From assembly GCA_012064385.1 (NCBI GenBank), contig QRDG01000534.1, forward strand, positions 611,348-675,347: DNA of 64,000 nucleotides. Direction: 5' to 3'. Below are positions 21,716-34,011 of this stretch, piece after piece (position 1 is the first letter of the stretch; each line of letters starts with the position of its first letter). This DNA comes from Puccinellia tenuiflora (taxonomy: Eukaryota > Streptophyta > Magnoliopsida > Poales > Poaceae). The position numbers were made by a program, and so were the translations under genes. The notes below the pieces were generated by a model. The model made no database searches. It worked only from the letters and a program-made list of their open reading frames with translations, and was not told the origin of the DNA.

Positions 21716-24700
21716 TGTCTATAGTTGACATTAAGCAAACAATGATTAACAAATGCTACCTAACAAATGCTAGAAACTTTTCATGAATAAGTGTGTTGGA
21801 GACATGGAACCATACATAAGGTTTAGAAAGAATAATTGCGAATAATGTCTCAATGTAAAGTATCAATCATTCTTCAAAGCATCTAATTAGTCATTCATGA
21901 AAATAGCCAAGCTCAAGTCAGGTGTTCTAATCCATCTAGTTCATAAATCAACTGTTTCGAAGTCTACTCAACTAGTGCAAGTAAGAAGTGGCTTTGGCAC
22001 CATGATGTTATGGCAAAGAGAACAATAATGGAGGTTTGGAAGGTCAAAAAGAAAGGCTCAAATAGTGGAGAAGGTAACCACAAGACAGAAGAAAGTCCCG
22101 TAGTTGACACTGTATGAGGAGTAGTGATTGTCATACAACGGATGCACATAGAGCTATAAGTGTATGAAAGCTCTCCAATGGAACTTGTGGAGGTGCATCC
22201 AACTTGCTTGCTCATGAAGACCTAGAGCTCACTTGAGGAGGCTCATCCTTGGAATATACAAGCCAAGTTCTATAACATTAATTCCCCACATAGTTATACA
22301 AATGAAAATATGAAAACTCTCTATAATGAAGTGTAGGTGCTACTAGCACAAGTGTGGAATAAAGGATAGTAGCGCTGCCCCCTCTCTCATTTATATTTCT
22401 CATCTTTTTTTTTAATTGTGGCCTCCGTGGATCTTTTAAATTTTCTCTCATTGGTCTATTTTGGACTATTTTATGTGGCCACTTTGGACTCTCTTCAATA
22501 TGTTCACAGGTAGGGGCAACACTCTATTTTTACAAGATGATCATCACACTTTTGGTACTCATAACTCATAAATACATGATGTATAAAAGAAGATATGCAT
22601 GATCGAGCGTAGTGTGGAAAAAATGTAGAACATGTGGCAAGCCACGCTGCACACTAACTCAAATGATCAAGCAAACTATATGGCAATGAAGAACGACATC
22701 AAGTCATAATGTAATGATGGATGTTGCATGGCAATGTATCTTGGAATAGCTATGGAAATGCCGTGGTAGGTAGATATGGTGGCTGTTTTGAGGAAGATAG
22801 TTGGCTTATGTGTAGGAGAACAGGATGAAGTTCTCCCATGGAGTTGGATGTACTCGCGAAGTATGCACCAATCTCAATGTGAGAGAGGGCATTGCGCAGC
22901 ACCGAAGAGGCTAGCAAAATATGGAAGTGGAAGTGCCAAAAACCAAAGCTCACAATGCATTTCGTATATTGCAAACAACTAGCAGTTTCAATGTTCCACA
23001 AATGGTTAGAGACACCCCGAGAGGGATCGTGGCGGCGACACAAGTGCCCCGTTGGCTTCCCCGACCGTTGTAGTAACTACCCACTAGGGACTTATTTTCA
23101 ACTTAGTAGAATTCATGACACATTAGCATTGTTGACTTAGGTTGTTTAGTTCAGAAAAGTACAGCTCCATGCTTTAATAACACCTCTCCACTAATCAGCT
23201 CTAACACCATTAACCAACACATTTTAACCATTAGTTATTTTACTGCCTCAAAACAATTGAAGAGTATCAAATTATCCACATAGTGATCTACAAGACTATG
23301 CAGGTTTTTCTATTTCATACTACTGCCACATGCATAGCATTTTTCCGATCTAACACATTAACCAAGCAACCAAAACAACTCTCCAACAAATATAAGTGAA
23401 GAACAAGAGAGTTTAACTTAACAACTAGCAGCTCTAAACAAGATAAAAGCTAAAAGCGAGAGCTTACTAGAAAACAGACAGTAGCTAAGAATACTCAAAA
23501 AGATATAAGCAAAGCAAAGGAGTATTCAAACGAAAAAGCGGAGCGTGTCTCTCTCCCACACAAATAAATCTAGGATCCAACAAAGATATGACCAGCAAAC
23601 AAACAAATAAAACTGAAAGTAAAAAGACGCTCCAAGCATAGCACATAATATGTAAAGTGATAAAAACGAAGTTCAACGAAGACGACCTTATGATAGTTGA
23701 TGAAGATGAGGGGATGCCTTGGGCATCCCCAAGCTTTGACTCTTGATAGTTCTTGATATTCAGAGGGGGTGCCATGGGGGCATCCCCAAGCTTGAGCTTT
23801 GATCCATCCTCGATTTCTTCATATTCCTCTCATTTGGAACTTAAAAACTCACTTCACACAAAACTTCTCATAATTTGATTAGAGGGTTAGTGCTCATAAA
23901 TTAAAACGCACATGTGTTCAACTCATGACAAATTGCAAACCAACTTTATTAAACATTAGCTACAGTTTACTAAGCCTCAATGTGGCACTCCACCCCTAGA
24001 GTGTCACATATGATGATGGTAAAGAGACAAATGCAAAATAAAAGCAGAATTTGTCAAAATCTGAACAATCTGTAAAGATCGAATTTTTCGAGACACTTCT
24101 GCAGGTCAAATAAAAAAACTTAAAAACTAATGAAAGATAGATAAAAGCATCAGGCTTGCCGTCAAAAATTATCAGGAAAAGATAAAATTCTGGCGATTTT
24201 AGGATTTTCGTGCAACAGGCGCACAGAATCTGTTTTTGGACAGCAACACAATACCTCGCACTTTCAATGCATTAGAGGCTAAACTTGGCACAAAAAACTA
24301 AAAGAAAAAGATACAATGAAGTTGCTACAGAGGTAATAACTTCATGACTCAAGAAAAATAAAAAGCAAACTGAAAGTAAAAGATGGGTTGCCTCCCAACA
24401 AGCGCTTTTCTTTAACGCCTTTTAGCTAGGCGCAATGCCAAATATCAAGTTTTTTCAAAGTCCAATGCAACTTTTCCTTCAATAAGCACTTCTTTCTCTT
24501 TGAGGGGAAAGGAGAACCTGCCCCTAATGGGAAAACGAAAACGTATGCAACCCTTTTTAACATTAATAAAAGCTCCCACGGAACGAAGGAAAGATCTTCC
24601 AAGAACAATATTAGCTTGAGCCTTTGACTCAAGAACCAAGAAATCAACCAAAGCAGTCTTATGTTTAAAAGTGACAAGGACTTCATTAATTCTTTTATAA

Positions 24701-27060
24701 ATTTTTGAAGAGCTACCATCAGAATGAGAGTGACAAAAAGGGTAATCAAATAAGTCTCCAAAATTCATAGCATCGAAAACCATTTTAGGCATAGTTGACA
24801 TCATAGAACCAATATCACAATAAGCAAGGAACCTTTGATCATTTATTTCAATAGGGATATATGGTTCCCAATCTCCATTTATTTCAAGGATTTGGTAATC
24901 TTTAGAGCTCATCTCTATTCCATTTAAATTTAGATTAAATAAGATGTTTTCTATTTTATCTAATCTACCATGTATTCCATTAGTTTTCTCATTGGTGGGA
25001 AAAACAACTAAGCCTTTTATAATTCTCAGGGATTCTAATAATTTCAAGAAAGTTTCCTCCAGTAATGACATCCAAAACATGCTTGCATGCATCAGATAGT
25101 CCATAATAAAAGCATCTCAGTAAAACACACATAGCAAGCATGGGTTAGATCTTTTGATGTAATTCTGAAATTCTATCCCAAGCATTTTTAAAACTTTCTT
25201 CTCCCTTTTGTTTGAAGGAAAAGAACTCGGCTAAGAGAGGCATATCAAGAGTGGTAAAGCTAGGCATAAAGATAAGACAAAATAACATGACAGGAATAAA
25301 GACTGTACTAATTTTTTTGGGTTTTAAAATTTTGAAACAGGAAAATAAACTAAACGAGATATAAAGCAAGCAAGACAAAAACAAAGTAAAGAGATTGAGA
25401 GTATGAGACTCCCCTTGCTGTAGCTCCAAAGTCCTCGGCAACGGCGCCAGAAAACTGCTTGATGGTGGATATTGATAAGTTAGGTGGTGCCCCAAGCGAA
25501 GGCGAAATTGTAGCTAGTAGCAGTTTTCCCTCAATTAAAGAACCGAGGTTTATCGAACCAGTAAGACTTTGAAATCAACAACGAGGTGAATGTTGAAGAT
25601 CTCTGGTGCTTAACCTTCAACAGACGTGGACCTGCACACACTCAACCAAAATACTTTGCCCCAAACGGCGGAGAGGTTGTCAATCTCTCCGGTCTCGCAG
25701 AACACAAAGCGGTTAATTGTATGATGAAATAGATAAAATATGAAAAGTGACCAGAGGAGTAATAATGATTAAAAGCAAGTAAATGAGGTTGAAAACAATG
25801 TAAAAAGATGGACCGGGGGCCATGGGTTCACTAGTGGAGTCTCTCAAGTAGATAAAATATGCATGTGATGGGTGAACGAATTACAGCTAGGCAATTGACA
25901 AGATCATGACACAAACCCAATTTAGCTATGACAAAAAGGACATGATAATATTTATGGAGGCATCACGGCAAGGAACAAAGACCGTTGAGTCCAACTGCGT
26001 CTTTGTATAAATAGTCCACCGTGGGATCGCTATCCAGCCTGTCACCCAACGGTATTAAGTTGCAAGCAACAGACAATTGCATTAAGTAAAGTGCATGAAG
26101 TAAGCAATACTAATATCAAAATAGACATTAACACCGCTGTTTTACCCTTAGTAGCAACAACACACCCTCGCCCTTAGACGTTTCTGTCACTCGTGCCCTG
26201 GAACAAAAGGGGGCATGAACCCACTATCTAGCATAAATACCCTCTCTTGGAGATACACACAATCACTTGGCCAAAGTAACTACGCACATCGGAGAGCATG
26301 CAAGAACATAAATTACTCATATAAGAATCATGCACAATCTGAACATAACTTCATAATCCATCGGATCCCAGCAAACACATCACATAGCATTACAATAATC
26401 GATCTTGATCATGTTAGGCAGCTTACAAGATCATAAGACATGAAGCATAAGAGAGAGAGACTACCATCTAGCTACTGCCATGGACCCGTGGTCCAAGGTG
26501 AGACTACTCACAAATCATCCCGGGGGAAGGCATGTCGATGAAGAGCCCTCCGGGATCGATCTCCCCTCCGGCAGAGTGCCGGGATCAGCTTCAGATTGGA
26601 CCCCGAACTAGGGTTTTCGGTGACGGCGCATCGGGGTCGAGTTTCTGGAAAATAATCACCGCCTCGACGTTTTTAGGTTAATTGTGATTTTATAGGAGTC
26701 AAAGGGGGCCGAGGAGGTGCCCACAGGGTAGGGGCGGGCCCCACCCGCGGGGCCCCCCAGGCCGCGGCAGCTACCCGCGTGTGCCCTGTGGGTTGCCTCC
26801 GAGGCTGCCCTTCGGACTCCGTCTTCGTTTTGGCGTAAAAATAATCCCCGTAAATTTTCGTCCAATTCCGAGAATATTTCTAGAAGTAAATTTCTGAAAC
26901 AAAAAGACAGCAAAAACAGGGAACTGGCACTGGGCATCTTGTCAATAGGTTAGCCCGACAAAATGCATAAAAATGATATAAATGACAGTAAAAACATGTG
27001 ACAATATCACAAAACTAGAATGGATCATTCAAAAAATATATATATGTTTGAGACGTATCA
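21716..27060 (-). mobile_element. Athila-type non-autonomous LTR element, right arm of inverted pair
   Basis: Read on the minus strand, a complete 5' LTR runs from 27060 (TGATACGTCTC) to 25460 (1601 bp; TATA box at 26694-26688). The tRNA-Asp-type primer site follows at about 25449-25432. A gag-like segment and protease come next, then a 3' region homologous to the left arm. The element stops at the junction, where about 137 bp of its 3' region and the whole 3' LTR are missing. The arms match at about 15233-16890 against 26925-25290 and 18148-20848 against 24430-21711. Between those blocks they differ. Confidence 0.85.
24445..25350 (-). pseudogene. Gag-like fragment plus aspartic protease of the right-arm element
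   Basis: A first frame (ending near 25145) contains KGEESFKNAWDRI, a gag-type segment. After stops and a frame change, 25104-24445 encodes a retropepsin-like domain. It has CDIGSMMSTMPKMVFDAM, in which DIGS takes the place of the catalytic DTGS, and later IVLGRSFLRSVGA, the usual second protease strand. This corresponds to the gag-pro of Athila-type elements. There is no RT, RNase H or integrase downstream, so the element needed a helper. I infer it was mobilised by a related autonomous family. Confidence 0.75.
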
Positions 27061-28270
27061 ACAAGGTACTGGCATGAAGTAGCAAACCATTCAAAGGGAT
27101 GTCGAGATCACACATCGAGAGGAGCGAGGTCACCTTTTCATGGAGAGCCTTGACTCTTGACCTTGTCATTGGGCCATTTGGTGTGTTGGCCATGGTGTTT
27201 TCCATATGTGGGGCTACATCAGGTTGGTGAAGCGGATGATGAGGCCACTTCCTCCCATGCGAGCCTCCTCAATTTGGAAAATTTGAGGAGAGCCGGGATT
27301 TAAGTGACGGTAGCCGGCTCTAAGGAAGAAGGTCGCAAACTCCGTTGCACCCCTCCACCTCGAGATGGCCCACACCCGGAGTTGGCTCTCGACGATGACC
27401 CCGGCGGGGTACTCCCTCTCCGGGACGGTGTTCGGCATGCGGTAGGTTGGCCCGATGAATAGCATGGTGCCGCTTGGGTGTGGCTAGCTCGGATCTGATG
27501 CGAGTGTGGCGTTTGGGGCTTGAGAGGGAGAGATCTAGACGACGATGGTTAGAGGTAGAAGAGGTGGGGTTAAATAGGGTCGTGGTATCCTTCATCGTTG
27601 CAGTAATGGGAGTAATGGACGCCGCCGTTTGCCCTTCGTCTTGTGGAACGCGCAGGCAAGCACGCCAGTAATGGACGTCGCCGTTTGACCTTCCTGTCAT
27701 GGAACGCGGAGCACGCCGTTCAGACTTAGCCCTGGTGCGACACGGGGTGCATCGATGCGACGCGGGATGCCGCTTCAATGCGCCGTCTGTATCACTGCTA
27801 ATGGCATGGATGCGACACTTTACTGCGTGGAGGGGGTGACCAGGGCTACATCAAGCGTCGGGCGAGGCGGAGCAGCGCAGCGACAGGCTACGACCAAGGC
27901 ATGCATGCATCAAGCTTCCGTGACGAGCGTCTGAATCGAGCGCGCCTTTGGATGGCCTCGTCGCCCTTGGACGTGTTGCACAACGGACACGTACGATGAC
28001 CCGCCCAACACCATGTCCGAACCAATCAGAGCGCAGAACGAGAATCTCGCGGATCGCCACAGCTCAGCCGATCGCAACCGTCCACGCGAGATTCCTTCTA
28101 GAAGGCATCGATCCAACTGCCCCGGTGGAACCTGCGGGAATCCTTCTAGAAGGCTTGACCGGACGTCCAACGTAGGGTTTATCCAATGGCCAGAAATCGC
28201 CGCTAGGGTTTTGCGGGGTTATGAGGGGTTTCGGCTGGGTCAACGGGGTTTTGTGAGGCCTGACCAAATT
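27061..28270. other. Flank with one unrecognised minus-strand frame
   Basis: The minus-strand frame 27465-27214 (83 codons) contains GVIVESQLRVWAISRWRGAT and FFLRAGYRHLNPG. Its composition looks like real protein, not a shadow, yet I cannot assign a family. It may be a transposon ORF fragment or a remnant of a host gene. The rest, to 28270, is moderately GC-rich with no supported gene. A TTCTAGAAGG motif occurs twice near 28097 and 28143. Confidence 0.4.
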
Positions 28271-28271
28271 A

Positions 28272-28790
28272 GGGTATGGCATAACTAATTCAAAAAAATC
28301 AAAAAAATATGAAACTTGCGCACATGGTCTTCTAATGTTGTATACTAACGACAAAAAATATAAACATGGTTTATATACATTTTTACGAAAAATCCTTAAA
28401 TCAAGTGAGAGACCTCAAACACTTTGAAATGAGCATAACTAATTAAAAAAATCAAAAAATATGAAACTTGCACACATAGTCATCTTATGTCATATAGTAA
28501 CGAGAAAATAATATAAATATGGTTCACATACATTTGCACGAAAAAGGCTTCACTCAAATGTGATATCTTGAACAGAGTAGTAGGGATTTCGAGGGAGATG
28601 ACCAAATTAGGGTATGGCATAACTAATTCAAAAAAAATAACAAAAAATATGAAACCTGCGCACATAGTCATCTTTTGTCACATAGTAACGTGAAAAAAAT
28701 ATAAAGATGGTTTACATACATTTGGACGAAAAAGCCTTTACTAAAATGTGATACCTCGAACAGACTAGTAGGGATTTCAAGGGAGATGAG
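28272..28790 (+). repeat. Three tandem copies of an AT-rich unit of about 155-183 bp
   Basis: The motif GCATAACTAATT starts near 28279, 28434 and 28617. Each copy continues with a run of A-rich sequence, then TATGAAACTTGC-type and CATACATTT-type blocks. Copies are unequal in length because of small deletions. I see no gene here. It may be subterminal repeat sequence of a DNA transposon, but I find no matching terminal inverted repeat. Confidence 0.75.
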
Positions 28791-29160
28791 GTGGGTTTTA
28801 GATTTTTGAAAATGAGAAGTGTCAAAACCTCACCAAAGCCTCATGAAAGCTTCATTTTGGAGTGACTAAGAAAGATCCGAACTTAGTTTCTCATTTTCAT
28901 GTTTCAAACTTGTTTTATTTATGATTTTCAATTAAACCATAATTATTCAAAAGAAAATAAATAATATGAAGATTAATTCAATAAATCATGAGACTTCGGA
29001 ATGACAGTATATAGGTAGAACAGATGTCTAGGAAATTTATTTGGCTGATTTAGACAAGTTGGAAAAAAGTTGCTTAGAAATGGGGCCGTTTACCCTACCT
29101 TCGGAGCTCATTTGAAACACATTTTTCAGGACTTAGCAAAAGGCCTCGGATTTATGACCA
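28791..29160. other. Gene-free interval downstream of the MULE gene
   Basis: AT-rich sequence with no supported gene. If the MULE is complete, its right-hand terminal inverted repeat should be in or left of this interval. I could not identify it. Confidence 0.4.
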
Positions 29161-29520
29161 AGTTAGATCAAACAAGTGCATATTAGTTTGAAATCATTGT
29201 AACATCCAAAGATAGCGTGAAATACCATGTAAAAGTTTGAATTTGGGTTCAAATTTAAATTTTGGTTCAAATTTGAATTCAAATGACCAAGTGCCAAATT
29301 ATTACAACAACACAAGTGCCAAATTATTACAACAACATCATTCCAAATATATCTATTTTGCCTCTTCTTACCACACAGTTTCTTCTTCTTCTCAACTTCT
29401 ACAGCATACAACTTGTTGATACTCTTTCTTTTCTTGCCAAAACCAGTAGGCCTCCCCACAGCACGGCCAAGAGGTTCAGTTTGGACAACATCAGAAACAA
29501 TTTTCAGTTTGGACATTAGC

Positions 29521-29770
29521 ATCTGGTTCAGTTTGCGCAACAAGGTCCACATCTGGTTCAATTGGCACAACAAGGTCCACATCTGGTTCAGTTTCCTCAC
29601 CAAGGTCCAGAACACATTCAGTTTGCTCTTGTGCCTCCAGAACAGGTTAAGTTTGCACAACAAGGTCCATATCTGGTTCAATTTGCTCACCAAGGTCCAG
29701 AACACGTTCAGTTTGCTCACCAAGGTCCAGATCATGTTCAGTTTGCTCGTGTGCCTCCAAAACAGGTTCA
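29521..29770 (-). repeat. 30-bp tandem repeat encoding a ten-residue acidic repeat in the MULE C terminus
   Basis: About eight units with an exact 30-bp period run across this stretch; on the plus strand they begin ATCTGGTTCAGTTTG or close variants. On the minus strand, in the frame that follows the MULE tail, they read as EPDVDLVVQT and variants such as ERVLDLGEQT. One unit carries a TAA near 29648. After the repeat the minus strand continues with GRPTGFGKKRK, an AT-hook-like basic stretch. Confidence 0.8.
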
Positions 29771-32368
29771 GTTAGTGAAATGAAATTTCTCTTCTTTCTA
29801 CTACCACTAAGTCTTGCTTTTTTCTGTGGCCAGCATTGTTCAACAACAATAGGTGGGCCTTTTTCTGCACGTTTCCTTCTGAAAAATAAATCACATCACT
29901 TGGTTAGACTGAAACAAGCAGCAAAAACACAAAACAACACACACCTTTTTGAGCCCTTTTTGGCTTTACATCTTTATCTTTTTTCCCTTTCTTGCTACTC
30001 CCACCTTTCTCAAACCAAGCTTTGAATCTGCTCTGTTTGGGCCTCCCAGCCTTTCTTTTAGTGAGGGGTGGACACATGGAAAATTCAAATTCCACCTCAG
30101 GCCACTGCGATTGGTCTGTGAGTGCTGGAATTGGAGTTGAATATGCAGCCCTGAATCTTTGCACTGAGTAATAATCATGCAAATATGGGTGCATATTTAA
30201 CTTGGGTTTAGATGCCAAAAAAAGTATGGCATGCTCACATGGTTTTCCAGTGTGTTGCCACTCTTGGCAGGTGCATTCATGCAAATTAGTGCCAACAACA
30301 TGCCTCTTGCCAGTCTTTGTATCTCTAGCTTCAGCACCCCACAATGAAGATTTCTCAACAGATAGATGTGAAAGCTTTCTGCTTCTGTTGACCACTTGTT
30401 GTACAACTGCCGGAAGCTTATTCCCTTCCAAAACCTCACCAATTCTTCTTCTCAGTTCCCACAAGCGCATGATCATGATCCTGATTTGGTCCACCATGTC
30501 ATGCACAGGCAAGTCTTTCAACTCCTTCACCTTGTTGTTGAAACTTTCTGCCAGGTTGTTATTGATATGATCGCACTTGATGGCAGTATTAAAACCTGAC
30601 CTATACCATAAAAGAGAATGGTACGTGTTCAACCATGAAGCAAAATCATTCTCACTACACGCTGCCATTATCTTACCAAGGTGATAGGAATGTGTCTGTG
30701 TGGTGTAAGATCTTGCTGCCGGCCACATGCGCCCAAATTCTTCTCCTCTGAATTTTTTTATCGGATTCATCCACATATGGCCAAAGCACTCCCTCTGCTC
30801 AGCATGAGGGAAAACATTCTTGACTGCATTTTCTAGCCCTTTACATGCATTTGTGTGGATGGCCAAAGGTGATACTGGCCCTATGCATCTTTTCAACCGC
30901 ATCATGAACCATGTCCATGATGCCTCTGTCTCTGACTGAAACATTCCAATGGCAACAGGAAATATCCAGTTGTGTCCATCAAGAGCATTGCATGCTGCCA
31001 ACTGACCACTCCACTTTCTAGTCAAAAAAGATGAGTCGATGCTCAAATATGGACGACATCCCGCTTTAAATCCATCGATGCAAGGCTTTAAACACATAAT
31101 TTTTTTGCTGAAATAAACCTTGCCATCCTCTTTTACCTCAGTATCTATCTCCACCACACTGCCAGGTGACCTCTTCTCCACCTCTGCTTTAAAACTATAC
31201 AACATCCTATATGTATTTGCCCAATCACCATATAATGATTTCATTGCCCTTTGTTTTGCCTTTCACACTGTGGTATATTGCAGCACAATGGGATACAGCT
31301 TTTCCAGGTCAACTTTAAGTCTCTTTGCTGTAGTGTTTGGTGTCTTGGCTAAAATAGGAGTAATCTGTTGTGTAATCCAAAGATGTGATGTCATCTTTGA
31401 AACTCTCTGTGAACTGGTAATACATGTATGCTGATGTGGGATTTGATTTACCCTGATTGTATGGCCATCAGGTTGTCGTCTAGCAGATATGTACCACTTG
31501 CAAGGGTTGGCACCTCCATCATAACCTTGGCACCTAGCATAAAATTTCTTTCGATCAGTCCACATAGTCTTGGCCTCAAACTCATGTTTCACTACATAGG
31601 TCTTGAAGCACATCCTAAACTCATCCATGTTTGGCCAAAACTTCCCCACCTCAATGACAGGGTTCTCTTTGTCATATACATGCACCAGCTCATCATCATG
31701 TGCATCATCTACATCATCTGCAACATCTGCCATCAACTCTGCATCCACATCTTCAGGGCCTGAATTTGTGTTAGCACCAGCAGGCTCAGTACTGTCATCC
31801 TTCTCCTTATCTCTGTCATCAACTGGAATGCCAAACATTTTGGCCATCTCAGTATCAGCTATTGGTGCAATGACCAAATCTGTGCGTTCATCTAATTCTA
31901 CTAAGTTCCAATCAACAACAACCTTTCTAGCACCATGACATCCTTGTTCTGCATCTGCAGCATCCCTTGTTTCTTCACTTGTCACTGTCAGTTCAGTAAG
32001 CATTGGCAACAACCTTTGCTTCTCTGCAGCCCACTTAGCATCTGCCATCTGTGAAGCCATCTTTGATGGCACATACCAACCCTGGAATCACGGGCCAGAT
32101 CAATGAGCTCTGTATAAAAGGTTGCTTTTTTGCTTGTCCAACCTTCTTGTCTATCAATTTCAGCAACTAAATCTTCTCCATCGTCAATTCGGACATAAAC
32201 ACCCTTCCAATCCGCGAACCATAGCAATGATACCTCTTGATCTGGACCCCAAACAATGCTCTCCCCAATTCTCTCCACCAAATTCTGCACTGCCTTCTCC
32301 TCCATGCTCTGAAGTTCCTGCGGATCAATATCTGTACATTTGACCTCCCAAATAACTCCCATGTCTCT

Positions 32369-34011
32369 TGTTAGGGTAATAGATGCTTGTATTACCAGGG
32401 GCCAAAGGCCACAATATATATAGTACAGGTACAGGCAAATATACAGAAAGCCCCCTAACAGATGGGGAAACTACAATATACACATATATACTCTAACACC
32501 CCCCTCAAACTCATGGTGGATCCACAACACTGAGTTTGGAGAGTAAGAAGTCATGCTGCGCTCGGGTTTGTGCCTTTGTAAAGAAATCCGCCAACTGCAA
32601 ATCTGAAGGCACATAATGAAGTGCAACAACGTGATCATGTACCTGAGCACGTGTATAAAAAGCATCAACACCAATATGCTTGGTCAGCTCATGCTTGACC
32701 GGATCACGTGCAATACTGATAGCACCTGTACTGTCACACAAAAGAGGAGTGGGTGTCGTAACAGAGACCCCAAAATCTGCAAGCAACCACCGTAACCAGG
32801 TCACCTCAGCAATCAACGAAGCCATAGCCCGCAGCTCAGCCTCAACACTCGAACGGGAAACCGCTACCTGTTTCTTCGTCTTCCAAGCAACAAGCGAACC
32901 ACCAAGAAACACACAGTAAGCAGAAAGTGAACGACGATCCGTAGGATCACTCGCCACGTAGCATCCGAGTAACACTGGAGCTGGAGAGAGCTGGAACTAG
33001 GGAAGAAAAGACGACGAGTAATCGTGCCACGAAGATAACGAAGAACACGGAGGAGATGACTGTAGTGAACGGTGGTAGGAGCTGAGACAAACTGACTCAG
33101 AATATGAACAGGATAAGAGATATCCGGGCGAGTGACAGTAAGGTAAACAAGACTCCCAACAAGATGACGATAACGTGTGGGATCAGAAAGAGGATCACTA
33201 TCAGTAGGACGAAGCTTAACATTAAGCTCCATAGGAGTCTCAACAGTACGGTCATCACTAAGATCAGCCCGAGAAAGAAGATCCTGAATGGCACAAGAAT
33301 CAGCGTCAAGAATGACGCGACAACCAGAATCAGTAAGCTGACTAGCAGAAAACAGGTTCATCTTAAGACTAGGAACATGAGAAACATCAGGAACAGAGAA
33401 AGAGGAAGTAGAAAGGGTGCCTCGACTGGAAACAGGAAGAGAGGTACCATCAGCCGTGATAACACGGACAGGAGAAATAAAAGAGCGAAGAGCAGAAAGA
33501 ATAGAAGACGCAGAAGTCATATGAAAAGAAGCTCCAGAATCCAGATACCACGGGGATGACGTACCTGAGTGTGTAGAAGGTGGTGGTCGCACGGTGCACG
33601 GTGAGCACGCGGGTCGGGGAGAAGTGCCGCGGTGGAGATGAGCCTGTGAGAGGAGGCGGAGGCGCAACGGAGGACAGGCGAGCGTGGAGCGTGGGGTGGG
33701 CAGGCGAGCGTGGGGAGACCGGGTGGGCAGGTGAGCGTGGGGAGGCCGGGCGCGGGCAGGCGGCCGGCGGCGGGGAATAGGCAGCGGGCGGCGACCGGAC
33801 GCGGTGGCGAGGTGCCGAGGTGGGCGGCGGCTGCGGCTGCGAGAGGAGAGGAAAAAAAACCCTACGGCTCTGATACCATGTTAGGGTAATAGATGCTTGT
33901 TGTATTACCAGGGGCCAAAGGCCACAATATATATAGTACAGGTACAGGCAAATATACAGAAAGCCCCCTAACAGATGGGGAAATTACAATATACACATAT
34001 ATACTCTAACA
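32369..34011 (-). mobile_element. Copia deletion derivative with 130-bp LTRs, inserted in the MULE gene
   Basis: The two LTRs, 32369-32498 and 33879-34011, run TGTTAGGG to CTCTAACA and are nearly identical; one has three extra bases (TTG). The TSD is TCTCT at 32364-32368 and 34012-34016. Read on the minus strand, the primer site TGGTATCAGAGCCGTAGG follows the 5' LTR at 33878-33861 and matches initiator tRNA-Met. A G-rich polypurine tract precedes the 3' LTR. The total of 1643 bp is far short of an autonomous Copia. Confidence 0.95.
32511..33667 (-). pseudogene. pol: Copia protease joined directly to the end of RT and RNase H
   Basis: The frame from 33667 begins with a gag-pol linker and protease (WYLDSGASFHM, the catalytic DSG). 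Near 33280 it passes straight into the C-terminal end of RT (ETPMELNVKLRPTDSDPL, RYLRGTITRRL). Integrase and the RT palm, including the YVDD motif, are missing. After a frame change near 32970, RNase H follows with KKQVAVSRSSVEAELRAM, LLCDSTGAISIA and the TKHIGVDAFY end motif. The internal deletion removed the middle of pol. I infer movement with help from a full-length relative, since the LTR pair and TSD are well preserved. Confidence 0.9.

Noticed and set aside
15233..27060. A single giant element with long terminal inverted repeats
   Set aside because: Each arm has its own LTR, primer site and polypurine-tract order, so these are two LTR elements facing each other, not one DNA transposon.
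32369..34011. TRIM or LARD classification
   Set aside because: It still encodes protease, RT end and RNase H of Copia pol, so it is a deletion derivative.
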